The notes under the pieces are model-generated. The model saw only the letters and a program-made list of their open reading frames with translations, did no database searches and was not told where the DNA came from. DNA of 64,000 bases from CAVSWT01 sp963746735 (GTDB taxonomy: Bacteria > Bacteroidota > Ignavibacteria > Ignavibacteriales > Ignavibacteriaceae). The position numbers were made by a program, and so were the translations under genes. The stretch spans positions 1 to 64,000 of the forward strand of contig CAVVCO010000024.1 in assembly GCA_963746735.1 (NCBI GenBank). Direction: 5' to 3'. Positions 38,323 through 54,859 of the stretch are shown piece after piece. Within the stretch, counting starts at the first letter, position 1. Each line of letters starts with the position of its first letter.

Positions 38323-38946
38323 TTGGCTCAACTAAAAAACAAAATAAACAAAGAGAAACTTATCTCTATTTCTCTATCAATTTTATTACACGGTATTTTT
38401 GTAATAATTTTATTGTTAATTGAAATTAAATATCCTTCTGTAGAAAAGAATAAACCAATACAACTCGATACAAAAATAATTCAGCCGCAGCCTGAAAAAG
38501 TTGAAACTGTTAAACCGCCTACTATAAAAGGAAAAATTCATCGTACACAAAAGACTAAACAAAAAGAGTCTCCGAAAATAAAAGAAGAAAAAGAATCAGT
38601 TGTTGATACTACTATTACTAATAAAAAAGAACAAATTGTTAATAGTGAAAAGCCTGATTCAACAGAAGATGAATTAAAATTTGCGGCTTCTTTGCTGGAT
38701 ACATTTTTAGTTCGCCATCCTGAATACGCTAAATTTATTTTGCAGCAGCAGGCTAAAAGACTTGCTGAAAACCGCAAGGCTGTTACAAGATATGATATTG
38801 TACGAAAAATTAATGATGAACTGCATGAATACATACAAAAAAACTTTCCGGAAGGTTCGGAACATGCGATGAGTCCATACGGTGGCCCAGGAATGCAAAT
38901 TCCCATTGATGGTTTGATTGACGCCATTAAAGATGTATTTAAATAA
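38323..38946 (+). CDS. TonB-like membrane-anchored protein of unknown function
   Basis: The 207-residue product has an N-terminal membrane helix (SISLSILLHGIFVIILLLIEI, about 15-35) whose SxxxH pattern resembles the TonB anchor that binds ExbB-ExbD. A Lys/Glu/Pro-rich linker (about 45-115) follows, and then a helical C-terminal part instead of a TonB fold. It ends GMQIPIDGLIDAIKDVFK. The start is probably TTG at 38323; no SD or ATG is available in frame. No exbB/exbD or receptor is adjacent. A TonB-system or envelope-spanning role is only a guess. Confidence 0.6.
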   Translation: MAQLKNKINKEKLISISLSILLHGIFVIILLLIEIKYPSVEKNKPIQLDTKIIQPQPEKVETVKPPTIKGKIHRTQKTKQKESPKIKEEKESVVDTTITNKKEQIVNSEKPDSTEDELKFAASLLDTFLVRHPEYAKFILQQQAKRLAENRKAVTRYDIVRKINDELHEYIQKNFPEGSEHAMSPYGGPGMQIPIDGLIDAIKDVFK

Positions 38947-39059
38947 TATTTTAACTGTATTTGCATTATTGATTAATAGAAAAAATGAGATTTTGAAGCA
39001 ACAGATTTTTATATTGGCAAGTGAATTTTGGAATCAAAATAATTTGAATAAATAAAAAT

Positions 39060-42000
39060 ATGAAGATAGTAAATATATAATTGGAGCTTGTTTAGGGGCC
39101 TCCACAATTTCATTTGTTAAAATTAAAAAAGATGGAAATCAAACTACTATTGATGATGTTTTAACTCTTTCTCATAATGGCGACCCAAGAAAAGTATTTA
39201 AAGAGAAGTTAGCAGAATTTACAAATAGAAAAGAAACAGTTTTATCTGGAATTAATACAACAGAATTTTTAAGAGAGAAATCTTTTTCAAATGACTCAGA
39301 GAGATTTCTCAGTCGAGGACTCCTTCGAAATGACAACGGTGAAAATTCATTCTCCAATATTCCAATAGTAGTTACTGGACGAAAATTTAGAAAGCTCGTA
39401 AAGTTTACAAACATCCCTGAGCCTGAAGCAACTGAATATGCATTTACTTTCTTAAATAAAGAAAAAGAAAATTACTCAGCTGTCGCTTCATTGGGTGGTG
39501 AAACATTTATGGTTTATACCATCGACGACGAAGGAAAAATCTCAAATGTAATTACAAAAAATCAATGTGCCTCGGGAACTGGAGAATTTTTTCTTCAGCA
39601 AATTAAAAGAATGAATCTTGGAATTGACGAAGTTGTTGACATAGCGAAAGATGCTGAACCTTTTAAAGTTTCCGGCAGGTGTTCTGTGTTCTGCAAATCG
39701 GATTGTACACATGCATTAAATAAAGGAATCCAGAAATCCGAAGTTGCTTCTGGTTTGTCTTTGATGATGGCTGAAAAAGTAGAAGACCTGCTAAAAAAAA
39801 TAAAACCCGGCAAAGTAATGGTTGTTGGCGGCGTGACAAAGAATTCGGTTGTCATGGATTTTCTTAAAGAAAAAATCTCCCAAATTAATATTCCTGTTGA
39901 AGCACCATACTTTGAAGCGCTTGGTGCCGCATTATATGGTCTTGAAAATGAAGTTAACATAATAGAAAATTTTGATGATATTTTCATTCCGCGAAGCAGT
40001 TCATTTGTATTTCATCAGCCGCTAAAAAATTTCGAAGACAAGGTTCAGTTCAAATCGATGAAGCATCATAAAGCAAAAGATGGCGATGTTTGTATACTCG
40101 GGCTTGATGTTGGTTCTACAACTACAAAAGCAGTTGTAATCAGAAAATATGACAGCCGCATTTTGGGTTCTGTTTATTTATACACACACGGAAATCCAAT
40201 AGAAGCTTCCCGCAAATGTTACACTGAATTATTGAAACAGATTCCAGAAAAAATAAAAATTATAGGAATCGGAACAACCGGCTCGGGCAGACAAATTGCA
40301 GGGCTTCATGCTTTAACCGAAGGAATAATTAATGAAATTGTTGCGCATGCAGCCGCAGCCGTTTACTTCGATCCAGAGGTCGATACTATCTTTGAAATTG
40401 GCGGACAGGATGCAAAGTTCACTTATATAGTAAATAAAGTTCCAGCTGATTATGCAATGAATGAGGCATGTTCTGCGGGTACGGGTTCTTTTCTTGAAGA
40501 ATCTGCGTACGAATCTCTTGGAATAAAAGTAACCGATATTGAACCTATCGCAATGAAAGCAGATATGCCGCCGAATTTCAGTGATCAATGTTCTGCTTTT
40601 ATAAGTTCAGATATTAAAACTGCTCAACAGGAAAATATTAGTAAAGATAATATTGTTGCCGGACTCGTTTATTCAGTCTGTATGAACTATGTGAACCGTG
40701 TTAAAGGAAATAGAACTGTAGGCAAAAAGATTTTTATGCAGGGCGGTGTTTGTTACAATAAAGCTGTTCCAATTGCGATGGCTGCTTTAACAAACAAAGA
40801 AATTATTGTTCCTCCCGATCCCGGATTAATGGGGGCTTTTGGTGTTGCACTGGAAGTAAAAGAAAAAATTGATTTAGGTTTAATGCAGCCCGGTGAATAC
40901 TCTTTGGAAGATCTTGCTGAAAGAGAAGTAAGCTACAGAAAACCTTTTACTTGTGCCGGTGGAGCAGAAAAATGCGATTTAGCATGTTCAATAAACTTGA
41001 TTGAAGTTGAAGGTAAAACTTATCCTTTTGGTGGAGCTTGCAATAAATATTACAACGTAATCAGCAAGACAAAAGTTGATGTTGATAAATATGATTTTGT
41101 AAAAAAACGTCAGCAACTGATGTTTGAAAAATATTCCCCTAAAATTAATCTGCCTGAGAATGCACAAACGGTTGGCATCAATCAATCATTTCACACGCAT
41201 ACTATTTATCCTTTGTATTACAATTTTTTCACAAAGCTTGGTTTTAAGGTTATACTTTCTGATAAAGTAAATGAAGAAGGTTTGGAAAGAGAAAATACTT
41301 CATTCTGTTTTCCCGCACAGGTTTCTTTGGGTCTGTTTGCAGATTTAATTGAAAAAAATCCAGACTATTATTTTGTACCGGAAATTTTTGAAATGTATGT
41401 TGAGGACCCTCCTTCGAATGGAATGGGGCATCACCGCATTGATTCAAACTGTACTTGCGTGTTTGTAAGCGGTGAACCATTTTATCTTAAGCAAAGCTTT
41501 AAAGATTTAATTCCAAAAGAAAAGCTTATAACTCCATATTTCAATTTTGCTAACGGCTTTGAAAGAGAAGAAACAAAATTTATTGAAGTTGCAAAACAGT
41601 TAGGAGTTGAAGACGAAACAAAAATAAAAGATGCATTTCAGTTCGCTTTGAAAATGCAGGAAGATTTTCAAATTGAACTTTATGATTTGGGAAAATCATT
41701 TACAAAATTTTTAAGTGAAAATCCTGATGAAATGGCTATTGTGCTTGTCGGCAGGCCTTATAATGCATTTACCGAACATGCAAATAAAGGAATTCCTAAA
41801 AAGTTTGCATCGAGAGGAGTTTTCGTTGTTCCTTATGATATGTTTGATTACCGCGATGAAATTATAGATGATGATCAATACTGGGAAGGCGGGAAGAAAA
41901 TATTAAAAGCCGCAAAAATTATAAAAAATAATCCGCAGCTTTTTGCAACTTATATATCTAATTTTTCCTGCGGCCCTGATTCTATTCTAATAACAACATT

Positions 42001-43531
42001 CCGATCTTTAATGGGAACAAAACCTTCTCTGACTCTTGAACTTGATGGACATACTGCCGATGCAGGTATCAATACAAGAATTGATGCCGCACTTGATATA
42101 ATCAAAAATTATAGAAGAGTTCAGTTAAAAATCAGCGACCCGGATTACAGTGATTTTAACCTTGCAAAAATAGTGTTTGGTTCAGATCAAGGGTATTTCA
42201 TTTCATCTGACGGAGAAAAAATTCCTTTGTCTGATCCACGCATTGATGTTTTAATTCCTTCAATGGGTGACCTTGCTGCTCCAATGTTTGCTGCCGGACT
42301 TAGAAGCCAGGGCTTTAATGCGATCGCAATGCCGGAAGGTAACCCGGAAATATTAAAGCACGGAAGAGCTGTTTCAAGCGGTAAAGAATGCTTGCCCCTT
42401 TTACTTTTGGTGGGCTCACTGCTTGATTATATTGAAAACAAATGGGATGGGAAACAATATATTGCTTTCTTTGTTGTTCAAGGCGGCGGTAATTGCAGGC
42501 TCGGCCAATACCCGGTTTTTATTCGCAACGTAATCAAAAGAAAAAAAATAAAAAACGTTGCAACTTTATCTTTAATGAATGATGACGGTTTTGCCGGTTT
42601 AGGGCCTAATTTCGCATTGAGAGGAATACAAACCATAATGGTTAGTGATGTTCTTGACGATATACGCTCCGGAATTATGGCACATGCTGAAAATCCGGAT
42701 GAAGGATTAAAAATATTTTATGAAGAGTATGACAAGTTAAACATGGTTTTTGAAGAGAAGCCTGATAAAATTTATAAGGCTCTAAAGAAATTTTCACATA
42801 AGATAAATAATAAAGTTCCATCAAGAATTCCAATACATCATGCAAAATATATTGCACTTTGCGGTGAAATTTTTGTTAGACGGGATCATTTTTCACACAA
42901 GTGGCTGAACAAACATTTCGCCGAAAAAGGATTCATTCTGAAAGATGCGTACATAAGCGAATGGGTTTATTATATAGATTATCTTTTAAAGCAGAAGCTT
43001 ATTGAACCGGACACATCATTTAAGAAAAAGCTGGAAAGATTGATCAGAGTAATTTATATGAGGATGGCAGAATATAAAATTAAAAAAGCTCTTTCAAGAA
43101 CCGGTTATTATAAATTCAATTTGACAAATATTGATTCACTACTAAAAAGAAGCAGCCATATTATTCCTCCGGAATATAAAGGGGAACCTGGTTTAACACT
43201 TGGAGTAGCATTGCACGAGACAATTGATAAATACAGCGGAGTAATAAATCTCGGCCCGTTCGGCTGTATGCCTACACGGTTTACAGAATCATTAGCAGCA
43301 GATGAAATGAAAGTTGAAAATAAAATATCTGTTGAACAATTGATAAATAAAAATTACAAACTGCCGGAAATTTTTAACGGCAAAATGAACATTCCATTTT
43401 TAACAATTGAAACGGATGGAAATGTTTACCCCCAGGTGATTGAAGCAAGGCTCGAAACTTTTGTAATGCAGGCAGAAAGAGTTGCTGACTTAATGAAACG
43501 AGCAAAGTTGAATGGGTACGGGAAATTGTAA
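39060..43531 (+). CDS. Giant 2-hydroxyacyl-CoA dehydratase activase (two BadF/HgdC domains plus HgdB-like DUF2229)
   Basis: About 1,489 residues. A first BadF/BcrA ATPase domain begins IGACLGASTISFVKI at about 39077 and runs through TKNQCASGTGEFFLQQ. A second begins LGLDVGSTTTKAVVI at about 40105 and includes FEIGGQDAKF and NEACSAGTGSFLEESA. The rest is a DUF2229/HgdB-like region (YYNFFTKLGFKVILSDK, SFCFPAQVSLG). Cysteines in SAGTGS and CGGAEKCDLAC-type motifs may hold [4Fe-4S] clusters. These activases use ATP to push electrons into dehydratases or related enzymes. The ATG at 39060 is out of frame; adding one A in GAAGA would give MKDSKYIIGACLGAS, so one base is probably missing. The uncorrected frame has its first usual start codon, TTG, at 39491. 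A repeat element is inserted at 39290. Confidence 0.85.
39290..39335. repeat. Interspersed-repeat-like element inserted in frame in the activase gene
   Basis: The segment is read as NDSERFLSRGLLRNDN. On the minus strand it begins GTCATTTCGAAGGAG and includes GAGAAATCTC, which resembles a short repeat I recall as common between genes of Bacteroidota. It contains nested small inverted repeats (GAGATTTCTC, AGTCGAGGACT). It is flanked by similar coding segments (KSFSN before, NSFSN after). Confidence 0.55.
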
Positions 43532-43667
43532 AATATTTAAATACTTCTCTTATCAAGCACAAAATTAATTTAAAAGAGTATTTTTTACTTTTCATCCAAC
43601 CTTAGTATATTAAAATCCGACTTCACTAAAAAATAATTTAATAACTCACTAACTTCGGATTTTATAA

Positions 43668-46600
43668 ATGAAGCTAAAGAATCATTATTTTTATTTAAGC
43701 TTATTAATATTTTCAATAATCTCTTCAAGTTTTTCTCAAACAATTCCTGAAAAAACATATGCTGGTATGAAGTGGAGGTTAGTTGGGCCTTATCGCGCTG
43801 GATGGGGAACTATGGCAGAGGGAATTCCTAATGAACCTAACACATTTTATTTTGGCGGAGCCGGCGGAGGCATTTGGAAAACAATTGATGCCGGAAGAAC
43901 CTGGCAGCCGCTTATGCAAAATGAATCTGCATCTGCTGTTGGTGCACTTGCAATAGCTCCTTCAAATCCTAAAATAATTTATGTTGGAACCGGGCAGGTT
44001 GCAATGCGTTATGATAATCTTGATGGCGATGGAGTTTTCAAAACTACTGACGGCGGAAAAACATGGATTAATGCTGGATTAAAAGACACAAAATATATTG
44101 GAAAAATTTTAGTTGACCCTCATGATCAAAACAAAGTTATAGTTGCTGCATTAGGACATATTTACGGCGACAGCAAAGAAAGAGGAATTTATCTTTCCAT
44201 AGATGGCGGTAAGAATTGGAATCATACTTTATTTATAAATGATTCTACGGGGGCAGTTGATTTAGCTTACGATATAAGTAAGCCCGAAATAATTTATGCG
44301 GCTCTATGGCAATTAAGATCACGACCTTGGCTAGATTATTTTCTTCCTCAAAGAGGAAATTCTTCAGGTATTTATAAAAGCATAGATGGAGGACTGCATT
44401 GGACAAAATTAAATGGAACTGGTCTGCCAAAAGAACCAATGGGGAGAATAGGACTTGCAGTAGGACAAAAGACTGAAGGAAAAATAATTTATGCTACCAT
44501 TGATGCAGCGAATGGAAAAAGCGGATTCTACTCTTCACATGATGGCGGCAATGAATGGAAATTGGTAAATACTGATTCGGAACTTGTAAGCTCATACTTT
44601 TCAAGAGTAACCGTTGACCCAACAAATTCGTCAATTGTTTATGTAATGGGAAGATCAATTCATAAATCTACAGACGGCGGAAAAACTTTTGAAGTTTTTA
44701 AAGGTTCGCCAGGCGGAGATGATTATCATTACTTGTGGATAAATCCAAAACAGCCTGATCATATGATAACGGCTTCCGACCAAGGCACAGTAGTTACAGT
44801 TAATAATGGTGATAGCTGGTCAAGCTGGTATAATCAGCCTACTGGGCAATTTTATCATCTTGCTGCTGATGACAGATTTCCTTATAGAATTTACAGCGGG
44901 CAGCAGGACAACGGCACTGTTGAAATTCTTAGTCAAGGACCTTACGGTGTAATTGAATTGCGCGACTGGCATCCGGTTGGTTCCGATGAAAGAGATTATG
45001 ATATTCCAAAACCAAGTAATCCAGATATTGTTTTTGGCAGCGGACTTAGGAGGAAGCTTACATCGTTTCGATGAAATAACCAGGCAGTCAATTGATGTAT
45101 CTCCCTGGCCTCATTCAAGCTATGCTGAATTTCCACCGATAGCTAAATACCGCTATTCATGGATAACTCCAATAGAATTTTCTCATGTTGGAAATCAGGC
45201 TTTATATTTTGGGGCACAATATCTTTTCAGAACAACAGACGATGGAAATAACTGGGATATTGTTAGTCCTGATTTAAGCCGCAGCACAGGAGATACAACA
45301 AGCAATAAATATCCTGATTTAGAACAAGCTGCAAAATGCGGCTTCGGAGTTATTTGGAGTATAGCTCCTTCACCTATTTCGGAAAATGTTATTTGGGTTG
45401 GAACTGATGATGGATTAATTCAACTGACAACTGATTACTGTAAAACCTGGAAAAATGTAACTCCGACTTCTGTTCCATTGTGGTCGAGAATAGATAAAAT
45501 TTCTCCCTCACCTATTGATATTCACACTGCTTATGCCGCTGTTAATACAAGAAGGCTTGATGAATTTTCTCCCTTAATTTTAAGAACTACAGATGATGGG
45601 AAAACTTGGACTAAAATTATTAATGGATTACCAAAAAATGAATATGTAAATGCTGTCTGTGCAGATAATGAAAAAGAAGGACTATTATTTGCAGGTACAA
45701 ATCAAAGCATATATGTTTCTTTTAACAATGGAGAAAATTGGCAGCCGTTGAAATTAAATTTCCCGACTACCTCAATTAGAGATTTACTTGTTCATCATGG
45801 TGATTTAATAGCAGCGACACAAGGAAGAGGGATTTGGATTTTAGATGACTTATCTCCACTTAGACAAATTTCAGAAGATTTAACTTCGAAACCAGTTTTC
45901 CTATTTCAGCCAAATGATGCATGGAGAATGCGTGGGAATACAAATCATGACACACCTTGGCCTCCTTCAACTCCGCTTGGACAAAATCCGCCTGATGGTG
46001 CAATCATTGATTATTATTTAAATGAAAATGTTGATGCTCCAATTAAATTATCAGTCTATGATTCCTACGGAAATTTAATTCGTAGTTATTCAAGTAATGA
46101 GAAGCAAGAGAAACTTCCCGTAACCACCTATTTCGATAAAAGATGGATTGGAGAAAAACAGTCATTATCAACTAAAGCAGGAATGCATAGATTTGTTTGG
46201 GATTTACGATTTCCGCGACCTAAAGCTTTGCAATATGAATATTCAATAGCTGCAGTTTGGACTGTTGGAACACCAATAGTTCCTTTAGGGCCAATGGTCA
46301 TGCCGGGCAATTATAAAATCGTTTTAACTGTAAACGGAAAAGATTATACAAAAGAGCTAACCGTTAAACTTGATCCAAGGATAAAAATAAGCACCAGTGA
46401 CTTGCTTAAGCAGCTTGTTCTTGCCCAGCAAATTCAAAAAACTTCAAACATTACTGTTGATTTATATGATAATGTTAATAATAAAATAAAGAATGACAGT
46501 GGTAATCTTCCGCATGAAACACTGGAAAATATTAAGCAGCTTAAAACAAAAATTGCAAACGTAAGTAGGATAATTTCGGGTTTAGCTTCTTCGATTCAAA

Positions 46601-46704
46601 CGGCAGATGCTGCTCCAACTCAAGGGCAAAATAATTTGTACAGCGAGTACAAAAAACAATTTGAAGAGCTTGAGAAAAATTGGGAGGAGATTAAGAAGGA
46701 GTAG
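43668..46704 (+). pseudogene. Secreted VPS10/BNR-type beta-propeller protein, one +1 shift
   Basis: A signal peptide (ending SSFSQ, about residue 24) is followed by KTYAGMKWRLVGPYRAGWGTMAEGIPN and repeats such as GGGIWKTIDAGRTW, VGTGQ and GVFKTTDGGKTW, typical of the large VPS10/sortilin-like glycosyl-hydrolase-annotated propellers. A C-terminal part has WDLRFPRP and PGNYKIVLTVNGKDYTKELTVK. Skipping the A at 45048 joins DIVFGSGL to GGSLHRFDEITRQ and gives 1011 residues exactly. Otherwise the frames are 43668-45074 and 44953-46704. There is no T9SS domain. A peptidase or ligand role is not evident. Confidence 0.82.
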
Positions 46705-46862
46705 ATCCCTTCTTGATGCCTGTTTTACGATACTTGATTCTATACACTGCATAGAAAAGAAAAAAAATTAAATGCCGATTATTTTCCGGTTAAAAAATAA
46801 TTTTCCATCAATTCTTTTTGCTTGCATATTTATTTTGATATTTTAGCAAAAAGAAATAAGTA

Positions 46863-49063
46863 ATGAAAATTAAATTTACAGAAGAATTTCAACTTGCGTT
46901 TCGTTTTGTTAATGAAACAAATTTAAATATTTTTTTAACTGGTAAAGCGGGAACCGGGAAAACAACTTTTCTAAAATATCTTCGCGAAAATTCTTTAAAA
47001 GAAAAGCATTGTTGCTGCACCAACCGGAGTAGCTGCAATCAATGCAAGGGGCGTCACACTTCATTCATTGTTTCAACTCCCATTTGGAATAGTAATGCCT
47101 GACTTAAATCAGGAAAATGGCATTGCAATTAATAACCATCCCCTGCTTTCTAAGATTCACTATAGTAAAGAAAAATTAAATTTGCTTCGCAGTTTAGAAT
47201 TGTTAATAATTGACGAAGCTAGTATGGTTGCCTCTTACACAGTAGATGCCATTGATACAATTTTGAGATATATAAGAAGAGCACCGCATCAACATTTTGG
47301 CGGAGTCCAGGTTTTATTTATTGGTGATCTTTACCAACTACCCCCTGTGGTTAAAAGAGAAGATTGGGAAATTTTACAAGATTTTTATTCTTCTATTTTT
47401 TTCTTTGATAGTTTTGTTTTGAGAGAAAATACCCCGGTAATAATTGAGCTAAAAGAAATCTTCCGGCAAAAGGATGATAAATTTATTGAAATACTAAATG
47501 GCATTCGCAACAACAATATATCCGAAGAGAATTTTATATTACTGAATAATCGAATTAGAAGAAATTTTATGCCGAGAGAAAATGAAGGTTATATTACTCT
47601 TACAACGCACAACTATCAGTCTGATGAAATTAATATTAGAAAATTAGATGTTCTATCAACTCGTTCGCAATCCTTTCATGCTGAAATAATAGGTGAATTT
47701 CCAGAACATGCTTATCCGGCAGAAAAGGAACTTAGGCTAAAAGTTGGCGCTCAGGTTATGTTTCTAAAAAATGATACAGAAGGGAAACAATATTTTAATG
47801 GAAAGATAGGCGTGATAACAAAACTTGATATTGACTACATAAGAGTCAAATGTAATGATGACTTTGAAGAAATTGCAGTAAAGAAAAGTGAATGGCAAAA
47901 CATAAAATACAAATTAAATCCGGATACGTTGGAAATCGATGAAGAAATTTTGGGCAGTTTTATTCAATACCCACTGCGGCTTGCCTGGGCAATTACTATT
48001 CATAAAAGTCAGGGCTTAACTTTCGATAAAATGATTATTGATGCTGAAAGAGCTTTTGCAATCGGGCAGGTATATGTTGCCCTAAGCCGTTGTACTTCAT
48101 TAGAGGGATTAATTCTTAAGACTCCAATCAGAAATAATTTTCTTGGAGCCCATAATGATTTTATTGAATGGCAGAAGAAAAACTGGAATAATAATCTTGT
48201 ACAAATATTTTCAGAAGCAAGACAAGAATTTATTCTTGAAGAATTGCAAAAGATTTTTACCTGGAAAAGCTGGCATTATGAGCTTAAAGGTTTAAATGAA
48301 TTTATTACGGAGAATCAAAATAAAATAAATGCTGAGACGATTTTATGGATTCAAGAGTTAATTGAAAAACAAAATCAACTTTACGAAGTTTCAGAAAAAT
48401 TTAAGCAAATGATAATCCGGCTTAATAAGGGAAATGATTTAATAGAAGAAAATGAAAAGTTTCAGAATAGAATTAAAGATGGAGCAAACTATTTTTATAA
48501 TGAAATAAGTAAATGGCGGGATAGTTTTTTTAATCATCCTTTATCTCTCGCCACTAAAAAACTTTCCAGGAAGGCTGATAGTTTTCTTGAAGCTATCATT
48601 TTTATTGTAGATGATATATTGCAGAAGATTAATTATTGTAAGGATGGATTTCGACTTGATGATTATTTGAATAAAAGAAAATCTTTTATTAGGGCAACAC
48701 AACAAATAAAGAGTTCTTATTCAAAAATTAAAAATGCTGCTTCCGGCAAAGAACTAAGTACAGTTGAAGAAACAGTTTATTATTTACATCAAGGAAAAAC
48801 AATTCAGCAAATTGCTAACGAGAGAAATCTTGTAGAAAGTACAATTAAAATTCATCTTGCAAAAGCAATAAGTCAAAATTTAATTCAGATAGAAGAAGTA
48901 ATGCCGATTGATGATGCAAAAAAAATTGCGAAGTACTTCCCCCGAAAATTTAGATGAGGTAAGATTATCTGCAATAAAAGAAAGTGTTCCTCCAGAAATT
49001 ACATATAGTGATTTAAGGATAGTCTTGGCTTGGCTGCAAAAAGGGAAAATCGATTTTAATTAA
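46863..49063 (+). pseudogene. PIF1-like ATP-dependent DNA helicase with C-terminal HTH, two +1 shifts
   Basis: A superfamily 1 helicase. Walker A is LTGKAGTGKTTFLKYL near residue 27 and Walker B is LLIIDEASMV. Motif regions include FIGDLYQLPPV, the UvrD-like C-terminal AITIHKSQGLTFDKMIID and VYVALSRCTSLEGLIL. The C-terminus has an HTH_40-type domain (TVEETVYYLHQGKTIQQIANERNLVESTIKIHL). Skipping C at 47007 joins KEK to IVVAAPTGVAAINARG. Skipping one of five C at 48939-48943 removes the early stop and extends the end through YSDLRIVLAWLQKGKIDFN to 49063, giving 732 residues. Uncorrected frames are 46863-47102 and 47068-48957. Probably a real gene. Confidence 0.85.
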
Positions 49064-49146
49064 AATAACTCTAGTCAATTAAGTAGAAATCGTATTTTAT
49101 CTTGATTAATATTGTTATGCTCATGTATCCTTATCTTAAAAATAAA

Positions 49147-49175
49147 AAACCCCGATTAAAAAATAACCGGGGTTT
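49147..49175 (-). terminator. Terminator of the rRNA operon
   Basis: AAACCCCG and CGGGGTTT form an 8-bp stem just after 5S rRNA; on the minus strand it runs into TTTTTATTTTTAAG. It also lies at the end of the convergent helicase gene, so it may serve both. Confidence 0.9.
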
Positions 49176-49188
49176 GTAAAATAAATTT

Positions 49189-49299
49189 GGCAGCTACCTA
49201 CTCTCCCACACACCTGCGCATGCAGTACCATCGGCGTACAGGGGCTTAACTTCTCTGTTCGAAATGGGAAGAGGTGTAACACCCTGGCTATAACCACCA
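49189..49299 (-). rRNA. rrf: 5S ribosomal RNA
   Basis: The minus strand starts TTTTGGTGGTTATAGCC and ends GTAGGTAGCTGCC, the usual 5S ends, with the expected CCATTTCGAACAGAGAAG core. It is last in the operon, about 120 nt after 23S. Length is about 111 nt; the exact ends are estimated. Confidence 0.93.
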
Positions 49300-49418
49300 A
49301 AATTTAAAATCCTTGTGTTGAATTTATTTCAACATCTATATGATTAAAAAAATAAATGAAAGACTGAAAGAGCGAGCTACAAAAAAAATATTAAATATAT
49401 TGTGAACAAAAATTAAAT

Positions 49419-52432
<3,014 letters not shown>

Positions 52433-52560
52433 AATTTTTATTCACAAATATATTTTTTGGTGCTCTTCTAATTAATAAAAGAAAAGACTATAATTTTTTT
52501 ATAGGCTCAGTAAAACTTACTTATTATAAAAATAAGAATTGTTTTTACTCTTTCAATCTT

Positions 52561-52569
52561 TCAAAGAAC
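52561..52569 (-). promoter_or_regulatory. boxA-like antitermination site before 23S
   Basis: GTTCTTTGA on the minus strand, in the spacer between tRNA-Ala and 23S. It matches the leader copy at 54536. boxA binds NusB-S10 to keep RNA polymerase processive through rRNA. Confidence 0.55.
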
Positions 52570-52595
52570 AAAATCGCACAAAGGCGATTATATAG

Positions 52596-52668
52596 TGGAG
52601 CTAATCGGGATCGAACCGATAACCTCCGCCTTGCAGGGGCGGCGCTCTCCCAGTTGAGCTATAGCCCC
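52596..52668 (-). tRNA. tRNA-Ala (anticodon TGC)
   Basis: The minus strand folds as a cloverleaf: acceptor GGGGCTA with TAGCTCC and discriminator A, D-arm AGCTC, anticodon loop CTGCAAG, T-arm ATCGG TTCGATC CCGAT. CCA is not encoded. Position between 16S and 23S is standard. Confidence 0.97.
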
Positions 52669-52729
52669 AAAACTTTATGTTTTAGGGATGTTTTTGGTTA
52701 CCAAATAAAAAACACACAACCTTTAGCAG

Positions 52730-52803
<74 letters not shown>

Positions 52804-52914
52804 AGGTATCTAAGACAAAAAGTATTAAATACTTCGCCTGAGATTCATTACTTTAAGAACAAAAAAAAGAAAGAGTGAGCGATTAAAATCAAGATAATCA
52901 ATGGTTTGATTACT

Positions 52915-54452
<1,538 letters not shown>

Positions 54453-54535
54453 TAGAAAGTTTAAATTTTTGTAATCTTGGCGTTTAGACGCTTGATTGAA
54501 ACCATTTAATAAATTGATTAAATGCACTCACTCTG

Positions 54536-54544
54536 TCAAAGAAC
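54536..54544 (-). promoter_or_regulatory. boxA-like site in the 16S leader
   Basis: GTTCTTTGA(C) on the minus strand about 85 nt before 16S, the same core as at 52561. This sequence is common in Bacteroidota 16S leaders. Confidence 0.55.
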
Positions 54545-54703
54545 TTTTCGTTGTAACCTTCAATAAAGAAGGGCTACAAATTTACTTTCTCTTGTTTCTA
54601 ATGTCAAGAGATCGTTTCACAATTTCAAAATATTTTTGCTGTTTTTATAATAGCTTTTCTTTATCAAACAAGAAATGAAAACCATTTCTAAATCAGCCTA
54701 TCA

Positions 54704-54731
54704 AATATATACTATTATTTTAAATTGTCAA
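54704..54731 (-). promoter_or_regulatory. rRNA operon promoter
   Basis: On the minus strand TTGACA (54726-54731) is followed after 16 nt by TATATT (54704-54709), a near-perfect sigma70 promoter. The same bases also fit the Bacteroidota form, TTG-N19-TAnnTTTG (TATATTTG). The leader to 16S would be about 245 nt. The remaining stretch 54453-54859 has no gene. Confidence 0.7.
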
Positions 54732-54859
54732 GAAAAGTTAAAATTAATTTTAATTTTTATTCCGAAGTTTTCATTCATCTTTATATGAAAATAGGCCGTT
54801 CTAACGATGAATGTAAAGTATTCTTTTTACTTTTTAACTTTGACTTAATTTAAAACTTT

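Noticed and set aside
46693..46714. AAGAAGG/CCTTCTT hairpin as terminator of the VPS10-like gene
   Set aside because: It overlaps the stop codon and is not followed by T bases.
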